45,568 nucleotides of DNA from Mesorhizobium tianshanense (lineage in GTDB: Bacteria; Pseudomonadota; Alphaproteobacteria; Rhizobiales; Rhizobiaceae). The DNA lies in assembly GCF_007830515.1 (NCBI RefSeq), contig NZ_VLKT01000054.1:1-45568 (forward strand). The letters are read 5' to 3'. Shown here piece after piece: positions 25,096-33,296 of the stretch. The first letter of the stretch is position 1; each line of letters begins with the position of its first letter. Under the pieces are notes generated by a model. It was not told where the DNA came from and did not search any database. It saw nothing but the letters and a program-made list of their open reading frames with translations. Both the position numbers and the translations under genes were made by a program.

Positions 25096-25380
25096 TCAAT
25101 CTCCGGTGTTGCCGACATTGACCGTGATGGCCGGCGGTGGCGGCGGTGGCGGTGGAAATTTGTAACTCTGGGCAACAGCGGCGGCGCGCGCGCCGTCGCC
25201 TTCGATCACCGTGTTCCTCGACGCCGGATTGAGCGGATCGACCGTCTGCAGCAGCGAATTGTATTTCTGCGTGTCGCCCGCCGCCAACGTCATCGTCTCG
25301 TAATTGTTCAGGTAGTCGGTAGCGCATCCCGTCAGCGCGCCGGCGCACAAGAGCAGGAGCAAGGTTCTATTTCTTGACAT
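25096..25380 (-). CDS. Small lipoprotein of the tad locus
   Basis: A 94-residue protein with a lipobox (MSRNRTLLLLLCAGALTGC, Cys19) and a mature part YLNNYETMTLAAGDTQKYNS followed by a run of eight Pro. It overlaps the end of cpaC by 14 bp. It occupies the place where many tad loci have CpaD (about 220 residues), an outer-membrane lipoprotein working with the secretin. No longer CpaD is present in the locus. It may be a shortened functional substitute. I do not recognise a named family. Confidence 0.75.
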   Translation of the reverse strand: MSRNRTLLLLLCAGALTGCATDYLNNYETMTLAAGDTQKYNSLLQTVDPLNPASRNTVIEGDGARAAAVAQSYKFPPPPPPPPAITVNVGNTGD

Positions 25381-26812
25381 AGAGCATCTTGTCCTTTGAT
25401 TTCAGGTCTAGCATGTGGCCATAGGGGCCGACCACGCCTTCGCCGAGCTCATATTTGCGAACCATGTCCTTGGTCACTTCCAGTTGACCGAGCACGAAAA
25501 ACTCGGGGTCGTTGGCGGGCCGTGTCTTGTCGAACGGCGTCGCCAGCTGTTCGCCTGGTTTCACCGGCCGCACGATATGCGGCGTCACGATCACGATCAG
25601 TTCGGTCTCTTCCTTCTGGTTGCTCGAATTCCGGAACAGCGTTCCGACGATCGGCACCTGGCCGAGCCATGGCACCTGCCTCTGGATCTTGGTGTTCTTG
25701 CTCGATAGAAGCCCGCCGACCGCGAAGCTCTGGCCGTCGCGCAATTCGACGACGGTCGACAGCTTGCGGTTGGTGAAGATTGGGTCGCCGGCGGTGGTGA
25801 AGCCGGTGAGGTCGCTGACTTCAGGCGCCAGCCTGATGTTGATCTTGTCGTCGGCAAGAACGACCGGGGTGAACAGCAGATTGACGCCGAATTGTTTGAA
25901 CTCGACCTGGACCTCGCCATCACTGTCGACGCTACGGATAGGCACTTCGCCGCCGGCGTTGAAGCTGGCCAGTTCGCCGGATAGAGTGGTGAGATTGGGC
26001 TCGGCCAGCATGCGCACCACGCCTTTGGCCTCCAGCGCCTCGATGATCAGGTCGACCTTGACATCGCTGTTGATGACGCGGGTGATCAGCGCCGCGAATG
26101 GATTGCTGTTCGAAAGAAGACCGGTAACCAGATCTCCAGGCCCAAGAACCAGATTGTCCTCATCAACGGTGGCAATACCGGTTGCGGTTCGGGTCGTGCC
26201 GCTGCCGTTGGTGCTCCTGATTGAGACGCCAAGATCGCGGCCGGCATTGCGCTTGGCCTCGAGCACGCGCACTTCCAGGTTTACCTGCTGGCTGTCGTCG
26301 ACGGTCACGGCGTTTATGATCGCGTCGGGCCCGTATTGCTGGGCAACCTGCATAATCGCCGCCAGCGTGGCGCCGTCCTTGACATGGCCGCCAAGCCTGA
26401 TTTTGCCGTTGATCGAACCGATATCGATGCGCGCCCTGGGCGCCACCTGGCGGATCGCCTGCGCCATGTCGCCGACATCGACACCGACCTCGATCTGGAT
26501 CACGCCAAGCGAGCGCTTGTCTTCTGAAAAGAGGTTGACGGTGGTGGTGCCGGCGCTCTTGCCGATGACATAGAGCGTCCGGTCGGTCATTGGCTGGGCG
26601 TCGGCGATCTTCTCGTCGCCGACGACGATGTCGCCGAGATTGGCGTTCACCTGGACCGTCACCGACTGCGACATGGGCAGGAAAATACGGTGGACGCTGG
26701 GGTTCGATACATCGATCTTGCGGTCGGCTGCATGAGCAGCAAGGTCAATCGGCGGTAACATGACCGAACAGGCCAGCGCGACCGCCGCCAGTGGTCCCCG
26801 GAACATACGCAT
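25367..26812 (-). CDS. cpaC: Flp pilus outer-membrane secretin CpaC (RcpA)
   Basis: A 481-residue secretin forming the outer-membrane channel for the Flp pilus. A signal peptide (MRMFRGPLAAVALACSVMLP, cleaved near AHA) is followed by the pilus N-terminal domain (VHRIFLPMSQSVTVQVNANL), a BON-like segment (AQAIRQVAPRARIDIGSING) and the secretin domain, which has VVELRDGQSFAVGGLLSS, VPWLGQVPIVGTLFRN and ETELIVIVTPHIVRP. All are diagnostic of the type II/III/Tad secretin family. An AAAAGGGGGG stretch upstream gives a ribosome site. Confidence 0.95.
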   Translation of the reverse strand: MRMFRGPLAAVALACSVMLPPIDLAAHAADRKIDVSNPSVHRIFLPMSQSVTVQVNANLGDIVVGDEKIADAQPMTDRTLYVIGKSAGTTTVNLFSEDKRSLGVIQIEVGVDVGDMAQAIRQVAPRARIDIGSINGKIRLGGHVKDGATLAAIMQVAQQYGPDAIINAVTVDDSQQVNLEVRVLEAKRNAGRDLGVSIRSTNGSGTTRTATGIATVDEDNLVLGPGDLVTGLLSNSNPFAALITRVINSDVKVDLIIEALEAKGVVRMLAEPNLTTLSGELASFNAGGEVPIRSVDSDGEVQVEFKQFGVNLLFTPVVLADDKINIRLAPEVSDLTGFTTAGDPIFTNRKLSTVVELRDGQSFAVGGLLSSKNTKIQRQVPWLGQVPIVGTLFRNSSNQKEETELIVIVTPHIVRPVKPGEQLATPFDKTRPANDPEFFVLGQLEVTKDMVRKYELGEGVVGPYGHMLDLKSKDKMLYVKK

Positions 26813-26877
26813 CTGGACTACCCCCCTTTTTTGCCGATCCGGATGCCGACCCGGAACCCCTTTCGAGTGCGCCGGTG

Positions 26878-27918
26878 TTATTTTTGTCGCGGCACGTCGT
26901 AGGATTCGAACTTCACACCCCGAAAGACGCCGACTGTCGCACGCGCCGGCGGTTCCGGCTGCACATATTTGATTACTTCCTTAACTACCTCTTGCACTTG
27001 GGGTGCCGAGGCTACTGCCGGAGCAAGTTTTGCGGCGCTCAACAGATCGAGCCTGCTTCCCACCCGTTCCACGGCCTGGGTCAGTCCATTGATCTTGTCG
27101 TCGGCGCGCTTGCGCTCGGCCGAGGCCTCAGCCTCGGCCGCAGCCTGCCTGGCGAGTTCGGCCTGCCTGGCGGCGACGTCGGCCGGCGTGTCGCCGGTCA
27201 GGTCGGAAAGCGTGATGCGTTCAGTGGTCTCGCCCTGGCTGGCGGCTGCCTGGCGAAGCGCCAGCGACAACTGGCCGGCACCGGCGGCCAAGGTAAGCTT
27301 CTGGGCATCTCTGGTGCTGGCCTCGAGCGTAACGGATTTCACCACCGTCGGGCTCTCGTTGCTCTCGTCGGCGACCTGGTCGACGGCGAGCACTTTCATG
27401 CTCTGCAGCAGCACGTCGACAAAACTCTTGTCCGCGCCGCCTTCGCCACGCGCCGTGCGCGTCAAAAGCACGTCGACGCGGTCGCCCGGAAAGACGAACC
27501 CGGCGACGCCAAGCACATCGTTGACGCGAATGGAAACGGCCTTCATGCCTTCGCCGAGCACCGCCGAAAGCGTGGCACGCTGGCCGGGGCCTGTGATCTT
27601 GGTTGCGAGAACCGGCTCGTTGATCCCGATCGTCTGCAGTGCCTGCTTCGTGCCGTCGCCGGCCAAAGCCTCTTTTGTTGTCCTGAAGGCACCGGCCGGA
27701 ACCGCGCCCGCCGGCCACGCAATTTCGCGCAGCTTGTCTGATGTCAGCGTGTCGCCGAATTTCAACGCGACGGCAGCCACAACGACCGTATCGCGCTGGA
27801 CATTATCCCCCTTCGCCATGGCGCTGCGCTGGCTGGCCAGCCAGATATTGGCGAGCACCACCGCCACAACGCCGAACACGCCGGCGAGCACGATCATGAT
27901 GACAGTATTTACGCGCAT
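26878..27918 (-). CDS. cpaB: Flp pilus assembly protein CpaB (RcpC)
   Basis: A 346-residue protein with an N-terminal membrane anchor (MRVNTVIMIVLAGVFGVVAV) and a periplasmic SAF domain (VVAAVALKFGDTLTSDKLRE, AIAWPAGAVPAGAF), then the RcpC region (AVSIRVNDVLGVAGFVFPGD, RVDVLLT). The second half has an Ala/Glu/Arg-rich helix predicted to be coiled. It is thought to link the secretin to the inner-membrane machine. I choose ATG 27918 because the anchor starts there; ATG 27933 is an alternative. It is separated from the pilin gene by 95 bp. Confidence 0.93.
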   Translation of the reverse strand: MRVNTVIMIVLAGVFGVVAVVLANIWLASQRSAMAKGDNVQRDTVVVAAVALKFGDTLTSDKLREIAWPAGAVPAGAFRTTKEALAGDGTKQALQTIGINEPVLATKITGPGQRATLSAVLGEGMKAVSIRVNDVLGVAGFVFPGDRVDVLLTRTARGEGGADKSFVDVLLQSMKVLAVDQVADESNESPTVVKSVTLEASTRDAQKLTLAAGAGQLSLALRQAAASQGETTERITLSDLTGDTPADVAARQAELARQAAAEAEASAERKRADDKINGLTQAVERVGSRLDLLSAAKLAPAVASAPQVQEVVKEVIKYVQPEPPARATVGVFRGVKFESYDVPRQK

Positions 27919-28013
27919 AGCCCCAAGCCCCATGCCCAGAATGCGGAAATTCGTCCGCTGCGATCGGATTCAGGCCCGGACCTGATGATCCGGGCCTGAG
28001 CGTGATCAGGCGA

Positions 28014-28232
28014 TCAACTGCCGACGCCGGTCGTGGCATTGCAGCCACCAACGTTAGTGGCTTCGAGCGCGGTGCACAGACCCGTAAATCGACCCGAGAC
28101 CCAGCCACCGATCGCGATGACCGTCAGGACGACGGCGACCGCGATGATGCCGAGAAGGATGGAATATTCGACCATGGCAGCGCCGTTTTCGTCGTCGCGG
28201 AACTGCCGGGTCATCGTCATGAGCTTCTTCAT
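28014..28232 (-). CDS. pilA: Flp-family type IVb pilin
   Basis: The major pilin subunit, 72 residues before processing. After the basic leader (MKKLMTMTRQFRDDENG) comes the Flp motif GAAMVEYSILLGIIAVAVVL, with Glu-Tyr at +5/+6 after the processing Gly, and a short C-terminal part with two Cys. The prepilin peptidase encoded at 32695 would cut after Gly17. ATG 28232 has GGGAG at the right distance, so I reject the longer frame to 28277. It is the first gene of the minus-strand tad operon and is preceded by a CtrA box and a good promoter. Confidence 0.93.
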   Translation of the reverse strand: MKKLMTMTRQFRDDENGAAMVEYSILLGIIAVAVVLTVIAIGGWVSGRFTGLCTALEATNVGGCNATTGVGS

Positions 28233-28314
28233 GCCAATTTCTCCCTTTGGAGGTTTGAACCCGACGAGACGAGCCAAGGATGAAATCCATACCCAAGCAT
28301 CCCCCGTCGACTTG

Positions 28315-28343
28315 ATCTAAGTCCCGACGAAAACTGAAGTCAA
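28315..28343 (-). promoter_or_regulatory. Promoter of the pilin gene
   Basis: On the minus strand TTGACT (28343-28338) is followed after 17 bp by TTAGAT (28320-28315). Transcription would start near 28308, giving a leader of about 75 bases. The CtrA box begins 6 bp upstream of the -35, the usual place for activation. Confidence 0.6.
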
Positions 28344-28349
28344 ATGGGA

Positions 28350-28364
28350 TTAATGGTTCTTTAA
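28350..28364. promoter_or_regulatory. Perfect CtrA box (TTAA-N7-TTAA)
   Basis: TTAA-TGGTTCT-TTAA exactly fits the full CtrA recognition sequence of alphaproteobacteria. It lies just above the -35 of the pilin promoter. In Caulobacter pilA is CtrA-activated; the same is inferred here. Confidence 0.75.
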
Positions 28365-28446
28365 CTCTCTTATACCTGATTCGGCAAGAATATTCCCGTT
28401 CCTTCACTAACCCAAGACATTGATTCGGTTGATTTTTGTGCGCCTC

Positions 28447-28461
28447 TTAACCATTCGTTCA
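28447..28461. promoter_or_regulatory. Near-consensus CtrA site
   Basis: TTAA-CCATTCG-TTCA has one full half-site and a second with one mismatch. It is inside the pilin/cpaF divergent gap. The rest of this gap (28365-28758) is AT-rich and holds no gene. Confidence 0.4.
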
Positions 28462-28713
28462 CAATTTGGCCGCGATATGGCGAAAGTGGGGCCGCATTAG
28501 CAATAAGGCATATGGTTTAATATCTAAGGGATTAGATGCGTTCCATGACGCCTTTGTGGCAAAAAAGGCACTTTCACCGAAAAGCGAGTCACCGTGTTCC
28601 ATTTAGGACAGTGCCGCTGACCAAATAAACGTCACGTTTTCCGACACTTGATCTTAACTATGTCTGAAGTATTAATCGCATGGGTGCGCGGTCGGCGCTT
28701 GTGCCTTCCGTGG

Positions 28714-28728
28714 TTAACGATTAGTTTC
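28714..28728. promoter_or_regulatory. Weak CtrA-like site near cpaF
   Basis: TTAA-CGATTAG-TTTC matches one half-site fully and the other at two of four bases. It lies about 30 bp before the cpaF start and could coordinate cpaF with the pilin gene. The evidence is weak. Confidence 0.3.
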
Positions 28729-28758
28729 AGCGCGGGGATTAAACGGGGACGAAGCGTC

Positions 28759-30147
28759 ATGTTGGGCCGATTCACCAAGGGGCCAGGCGAACCGCGGATC
28801 GAGCCAAAGCTTGAGCCGATTGCGGTATTACCTGTTGCGCCGGCGCTTTCCCCCGCTGCCGACATCGAAGCGCATGGCGACGATTTCCTGACGCTCAAGG
28901 TCGAGCTCCACCGCCATCTGATCGACCGGTTCAATCTTGCCGCGCTTGAAACCGCGTCGAAGGATGAGATCCTGAATGAGATCCGGCCAATCGTTCGCGA
29001 GTTCGTGCGCGGCCGCAACGTGCCGCTGAACGCCCGCGAGCTTGACCGGCTGACCAGTGAAACCGCCGATGAGATGCTGGGGCTGGGGCCGATCGAGCCA
29101 CTGCTCAAGGATGACTCGATCACCGACATATTGATCAACACACACAAGCGCGTCTTCATCGAGCGGCGCGGCATGATCGAGGAGACGGCGATCCGCTTCC
29201 GCGACGAGGCGCATCTTCTGCGCGTCATCAACAAGATCGTCTCGGCCATCGGCAGGCGCGTCGACGAATCGGCGCCGATGGTGGATGCACGGCTGGATGA
29301 CGGTTCGCGCGTCAACATCGCGGTGCGGCCGATCTCGGTGGATGGGCCGCTGGTGTCGATCCGCAAATTCTCCAAGAATCCCTATTCGCTCGAACGCCTG
29401 ATGGCGTTTAATTCGATCCGCCAGCCGATGATCGACCTGCTGCGCATCGCCGTGCAGGCGCGCAAGTCGATCCTGGTTTCGGGCGGCACAGGCAGCGGCA
29501 AGACGACCTTGCTCAACGCGCTGTCGAGCTACATCCCGGCCAAGGAGCGTCTGATCACCATCGAGGACGCGGCGGAACTGCAGTTGCAGCAGCCGCATGT
29601 CGGCCGGCTGGAGACGCGGCCGCCCAATGTCGAGGGTAAGGGCGAGGTTCGTCAGCGCGAACTGCTCAAGAACGCGCTTCGCATGCGGCCCGACCGCATC
29701 ATCGTCGGCGAGGTGCGCGGCGAGGAGGCCTTCGACATGCTGCAGGCGATGAACACCGGCCATGAAGGTTCGATGACCACCATCCATGCCAACACGCCGC
29801 GCGATGCGATATCACGGCTCGAACAAATGGTCGGCATGGCCGGCATGCCGATGACCCACGAGTCAATCCGGGCGCAGATCGCGTCGGCCATCGACATCAT
29901 CGTGCAGACGCAGCGTCTTGCGGACGGAGGCAGGCGGGTCGTCTCCATATCGGAACTGACCGGCATGGAGGGAAATGTCGTCCAGCTCCAGGAGATCTAC
30001 AACTTCGTCCGTCGCGAGGTGACGCCGGAAGGCAAGATCATCGGTGATTTTCGCGCCACCGGCATCCGCCCGCGCTTTGCCCCGGAGGCGGCGACGCTTG
30101 GCCATCATTTTGCCAAGGATGCCTTCAACCCGCAGGCTGCGCTCTGA
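28759..30147 (+). CDS. cpaF: Flp pilus secretion ATPase CpaF (TadA)
   Basis: A 462-residue hexameric ATPase that powers assembly, of the PilT/VirB11 (GspE) family. An N-terminal helical domain (LKVELHRHLIDRFNLAALET) is followed by the core: Walker A SGGTGSGKTTLLNALSSYIP, Asp box IEDAAELQL, Walker B MRPDRIIVGEVRGEEAFDML, and His box GHEGSMTTIHANTPRDAISR. ATG 28759 has a GGGGAC stretch upstream; the longer frame to 28648 runs through the promoter region. It starts the plus-strand half of the tad locus, and its stop overlaps the tadB start (TGATG). Confidence 0.95.
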   Translation: MLGRFTKGPGEPRIEPKLEPIAVLPVAPALSPAADIEAHGDDFLTLKVELHRHLIDRFNLAALETASKDEILNEIRPIVREFVRGRNVPLNARELDRLTSETADEMLGLGPIEPLLKDDSITDILINTHKRVFIERRGMIEETAIRFRDEAHLLRVINKIVSAIGRRVDESAPMVDARLDDGSRVNIAVRPISVDGPLVSIRKFSKNPYSLERLMAFNSIRQPMIDLLRIAVQARKSILVSGGTGSGKTTLLNALSSYIPAKERLITIEDAAELQLQQPHVGRLETRPPNVEGKGEVRQRELLKNALRMRPDRIIVGEVRGEEAFDMLQAMNTGHEGSMTTIHANTPRDAISRLEQMVGMAGMPMTHESIRAQIASAIDIIVQTQRLADGGRRVVSISELTGMEGNVVQLQEIYNFVRREVTPEGKIIGDFRATGIRPRFAPEAATLGHHFAKDAFNPQAAL

Positions 30148-31118
30148 TGCCCACCGGTCAGACTTTGCTCTACTTCATTTATGTGCTCGCGGCGGCATCG
30201 GTTATTCTCGCCGGCGAGGCCATGTATCTTTCCTTTGCCAAAAGCCGGGCACGGATTGGCGCCGTCAACCGCCGGCTGAAACGGCTGTCTGACGACGTTC
30301 CGGCCGAACAGACCCTGCAAGGGTTGCTGCGCGAACGCGGGCTGACCGACTCGGGCGACTTTCTCTTTGGCCTGATCGGACTGAACAGGCTCTATACCCA
30401 GTCCGGCATTACGGGAAACCCGCTGACTTTTGCCGCGAAGTTCCTCCTGACGGGGTTGGCGCTGGCGTTGCTGCTGTCGTTCTTTTTGGGCTTTTCGACC
30501 CTGGTGTCGATCGTTGTTTTTCTGGTGATTGGATTTGTGCTGCCACTTCTCGTTCTCCGGCGCGCACGGAGCAGGCGAATTCAGAAATTCGCGAAACAAC
30601 TCCCGGACGCACTCGACATGATCGTTCGTTCGCTGCGCGCCGGACATCCGGCTTCGGTAGCGGTTGGTCTGGTCGCCCGCGAAATGCCCGATCCGCTCGG
30701 CACCGAATTCGGCATTGTTTCCGACGAAATTACTTTTGGTCTCAGCATGGAACAAGCCGTGAAAAAATTGTCGCAGCGTGTAGGCTTCGAGGGCCTTCAT
30801 CTGCTTTCGGTGTCGTTGTCGATTCAAGCAAAGACCGGCGGCAATTTGACCGGGATCCTGTCCAATCTTTCATCGGTGCTGCGCGAAAGGCAGAAACTCA
30901 GGATGAAGATCAGGGCGCTTTCGGCCGAGGGCCGTGTATCGGCATGGATCATCTCCCTGTTCCCGATCGTGATGTTCCTGATACTCCAGCTTGTTGCCCC
31001 GGCTTACTACGGCACCGTCTGGGGCGATCCGATCATCCTTCCGGTGTTCCTGATTTTCGGGACATGGGCGCTGTTAGGTGATTTCATCATGTATCGAATG
31101 GTCAATTTCGACTTCTGA
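30147..31118 (+). CDS. tadB: Flp pilus inner-membrane platform protein TadB
   Basis: A 323-residue member of the type II secretion F (GspF) family. An N-terminal membrane helix (LLYFIYVLAAASVILAGEAM) and a helix pair in the middle (FAAKFLLTGLALALLLSFFL; LVSIVVFLVIGFVLPLLVL) surround cytoplasmic loops. The F domain has QLPDALDMIVRSLRAGHPAS and LLSVSLSIQAKTGGNLTGIL. Two C-terminal helices end the protein. It forms the platform above CpaF with TadC. The start overlaps the cpaF stop. Confidence 0.93.
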   Translation: MPTGQTLLYFIYVLAAASVILAGEAMYLSFAKSRARIGAVNRRLKRLSDDVPAEQTLQGLLRERGLTDSGDFLFGLIGLNRLYTQSGITGNPLTFAAKFLLTGLALALLLSFFLGFSTLVSIVVFLVIGFVLPLLVLRRARSRRIQKFAKQLPDALDMIVRSLRAGHPASVAVGLVAREMPDPLGTEFGIVSDEITFGLSMEQAVKKLSQRVGFEGLHLLSVSLSIQAKTGGNLTGILSNLSSVLRERQKLRMKIRALSAEGRVSAWIISLFPIVMFLILQLVAPAYYGTVWGDPIILPVFLIFGTWALLGDFIMYRMVNFDF

Positions 31119-31135
31119 CAGGGCGAGACATAATC

Positions 31136-32086
31136 TTGTTTTCGACTATTCAGGATCTCAGCGTTCTGGTCTCCATTGCCGTCTTCGTGGCGGCGGTGGC
31201 GCTTTTTCTGTTCGGTTCCCTCGTCTTTTTGCCGGCGCTGCAGACGCGAAAGCTGGTCGCGCAAAGCCTGATGGCCGAAGGTATTGCCGATCGCCGTTCG
31301 CTCGTTGGACAGGAACAGCTTGCCAGGATCTCGGCGCAGCGGCCAGTGGACGCATATTTTCGATCGATCGAAAAGGAGCGGGACCAGCCCAGCGCCTTGG
31401 ACGCGAAGCTGTTCCGCGCCGGCTTCTATCAGCCAAGCGCTCCGCTCATCTATACCTTGTCGCGGCTTGGCGCGGTCTGTGTCGGCTTTCTCGCCGCCTA
31501 TGCGCTCCTGGTCCGTGTGCTCCCGCCTTCCTTGCCCGGTTTCATAGGCTTTGCCGGAGCTGGCTTGTTCGGGCTCGCCTGCCTCGTGGTTCCAAGCGTC
31601 ATGCTCGATCGCTTCGAGAAAGGACAAAAGCAGGTCTATCGCCGCGGTTTTCCCGATTTCATGGACATGATGATAACCTGTGCCGACGCCGGTATGAGCC
31701 TGGAGGCTGCGGTCGAGCGCGTGAGCCAGGAACTGGCCGGCACCCACAAATGGCTAGGCATTCAACTGTCGATCATGACGCTGCAATTGCGGGCCGGCAA
31801 GCCGTTGCGCGAAGCACTGCGCGAACTCGCTGACCGCGTCGGCCTTGACGAGGCGCGGGCATTGGCAGTGCTGTTTCGGCAATCGGAAGAACTCGGTACT
31901 AGCCTGACCGACGCTTTGCGCGTCTATAGTGACGAGATGCGCAGCCAGAGAATTCTGAGTGCCGAAGAGCGTGCCAATTCCCTGCCGGTCAAAATGATGA
32001 TTCCGTTGGGGCTGTGCATCTTCCCAGTGGTGATGATGATCATCATGCTGCCGGTGATTATTCGAATGAGGGGCGTTTTCTTCTAG
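31136..32086 (+). CDS. tadC: Flp pilus inner-membrane platform protein TadC
   Basis: A 316-residue second GspF-type platform protein. It has two N-terminal hydrophobic segments, a central pair (YTLSRLGAVCVGFLAAYALL; GFAGAGLFGLACLVVPSVML) and the F-domain stretch FPDFMDMMITCADAGMSLEA. The C-terminal helix IPLGLCIFPVVMMIIMLPVI closes it. The start appears to be TTG at 31136, because no ATG lies near and the first residues FSTIQDLSVLVSI form a typical TadC opening. It follows tadB by 17 bp. Confidence 0.92.
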   Translation: MFSTIQDLSVLVSIAVFVAAVALFLFGSLVFLPALQTRKLVAQSLMAEGIADRRSLVGQEQLARISAQRPVDAYFRSIEKERDQPSALDAKLFRAGFYQPSAPLIYTLSRLGAVCVGFLAAYALLVRVLPPSLPGFIGFAGAGLFGLACLVVPSVMLDRFEKGQKQVYRRGFPDFMDMMITCADAGMSLEAAVERVSQELAGTHKWLGIQLSIMTLQLRAGKPLREALRELADRVGLDEARALAVLFRQSEELGTSLTDALRVYSDEMRSQRILSAEERANSLPVKMMIPLGLCIFPVVMMIIMLPVIIRMRGVFF

Positions 32087-32139
32087 GCAGGTATATGCTT
32101 TGGTCGAAATACAGAGTCGGAGGGCTCTTGGGGGACAAA

Positions 32140-32685
32140 ATGATGCGGCCAATGCGCCTTGCAGCCATAGCCAGTCTGCTGGTTGTCATGCTTTCCGGTT
32201 GCCAGACGGCTGATAGCAACGGCGTCGTCCGTACCAATGAGCCATCGAAAGGCGACGTGACAGCCTTTGGCGATGCCTTCGACGGGCTGAAGACGGTCAG
32301 CGACGTCGAATACTATGCCTCGGACCAGGCTGTTGCCGAAGCCAAGAACCAGTTCCGAGCGGAAAACTACGGCAATGCCGGCGCCCTGTTCTACAAGGCG
32401 ACGCAACTGGCGCCCAATGATGGTGTGGCCTGGTTGGGTCTGGCCGCCTGCAGCGACCGCATCCGCCGCTTCGACCTCTCCGACCGGGCCTACGCCCGAG
32501 CCTTCAAGCTGGTCGGCGGGACGCCCGAATATTACAACAATGTCGGCTATTCCTATCTGCTGCGCGGCAAGCTGCAGGACGCGCGCAGCAATTTCCTCAA
32601 GGCTTACGAACTGGCGCCCAACGATCCGACCGTGGCCAACAATCTGAAGCTCCTGTCGTCCAGCGTGAAGAATCTCGAGCGGTAA
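32140..32685 (+). CDS. tadD: TadD-like lipoprotein with tetratricopeptide repeats
   Basis: A 181-residue lipoprotein. A lipobox is present (MRLAAIASLLVVMLSGC, from a start MMRPMRL with GGGGGA upstream). The mature part has TPR-like units: NYGNAGALFYKATQLAPNDG, FDLSDRAYARAFKLVGGTPE, YYNNVGYSYLLRGKLQDARS and NFLKAYELAPNDPTVANNLK. TadD is thought to help the secretin assemble, as PilF does. The earlier frame to 32014 overlaps tadC and is discarded. Confidence 0.88.
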   Translation: MMRPMRLAAIASLLVVMLSGCQTADSNGVVRTNEPSKGDVTAFGDAFDGLKTVSDVEYYASDQAVAEAKNQFRAENYGNAGALFYKATQLAPNDGVAWLGLAACSDRIRRFDLSDRAYARAFKLVGGTPEYYNNVGYSYLLRGKLQDARSNFLKAYELAPNDPTVANNLKLLSSSVKNLER

Positions 32686-32694
32686 GGCGATAGC

Positions 32695-33219
32695 ATGCTG
32701 CTCGCCGCGTCGCTGCTGCTGAAGGCGCTTGCCATTCCTCTGCTTGCGAGGATCGCCTGGCTCGACTTCACCACCCAGAAGATATCCAACCAGAATGTGC
32801 TGCTGCTGCTTTGCCTGGGTTTGGGCTCGCTGCAGCTCCTGTCGGTCCAATCCGGGTCGTGGTGGGACATGGGCCTGAGCGCGCTTGCCGGTCTTTTGTT
32901 GTTTGTTGCGCTCTTCCCGTTCTGGGCCATGCGCAAGGTCGGGGCCGGCGATGTCAAGCTGATGGCGGTGGTGCCGTTTCTGATCGGCGGCAGCGGCCTC
33001 CTGGTGTTTTCCGTGCTGCTTTTTCTTTTCGCTCTCACCACCGCATTGATCGTGAAAAATCCGTTCATGCTGCCAGCGGGCGCCTTCCGCCTCTATGTCC
33101 AGCACCTGGACCGAAAAGGCGTTGTGCCGTTTGGCGTGCCGATCTCGCTCGCAGCGATCTGCACGATAGCGTTTCAGATTTACGTCGCCTTGATGTCCCA
33201 GCCCGGCCCGGCAATCTGA
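32695..33219 (+). CDS. cpaA: Prepilin peptidase CpaA (TadV), A24 family
   Basis: A 174-residue membrane aspartic protease that cuts the Flp pilin and TadE-type leaders. Both catalytic Asp are present: Asp24 in IAWLDFTTQKISN and Asp86 in the GxGD motif RKVGAGDVKLMA. Five or six membrane segments surround them. As in other Tad peptidases it lacks the N-methyltransferase domain. It follows tadD by 9 bp and is the last gene of this run with a clear pilus role. Confidence 0.93.
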   Translation: MLLAASLLLKALAIPLLARIAWLDFTTQKISNQNVLLLLCLGLGSLQLLSVQSGSWWDMGLSALAGLLLFVALFPFWAMRKVGAGDVKLMAVVPFLIGGSGLLVFSVLLFLFALTTALIVKNPFMLPAGAFRLYVQHLDRKGVVPFGVPISLAAICTIAFQIYVALMSQPGPAI

Positions 33220-33296
33220 CGCCCAGACACGGCTTCACGTTAATCGTTCGGAAATGACGATCTTGTTAAATGAGCCTTCCCAGAGAGGGCATAAGC

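Noticed and set aside
28014..28277. Longer version of the pilin gene starting at 28277
   Set aside because: The short start at 28232 has the ribosome site and gives the normal Flp leader length.
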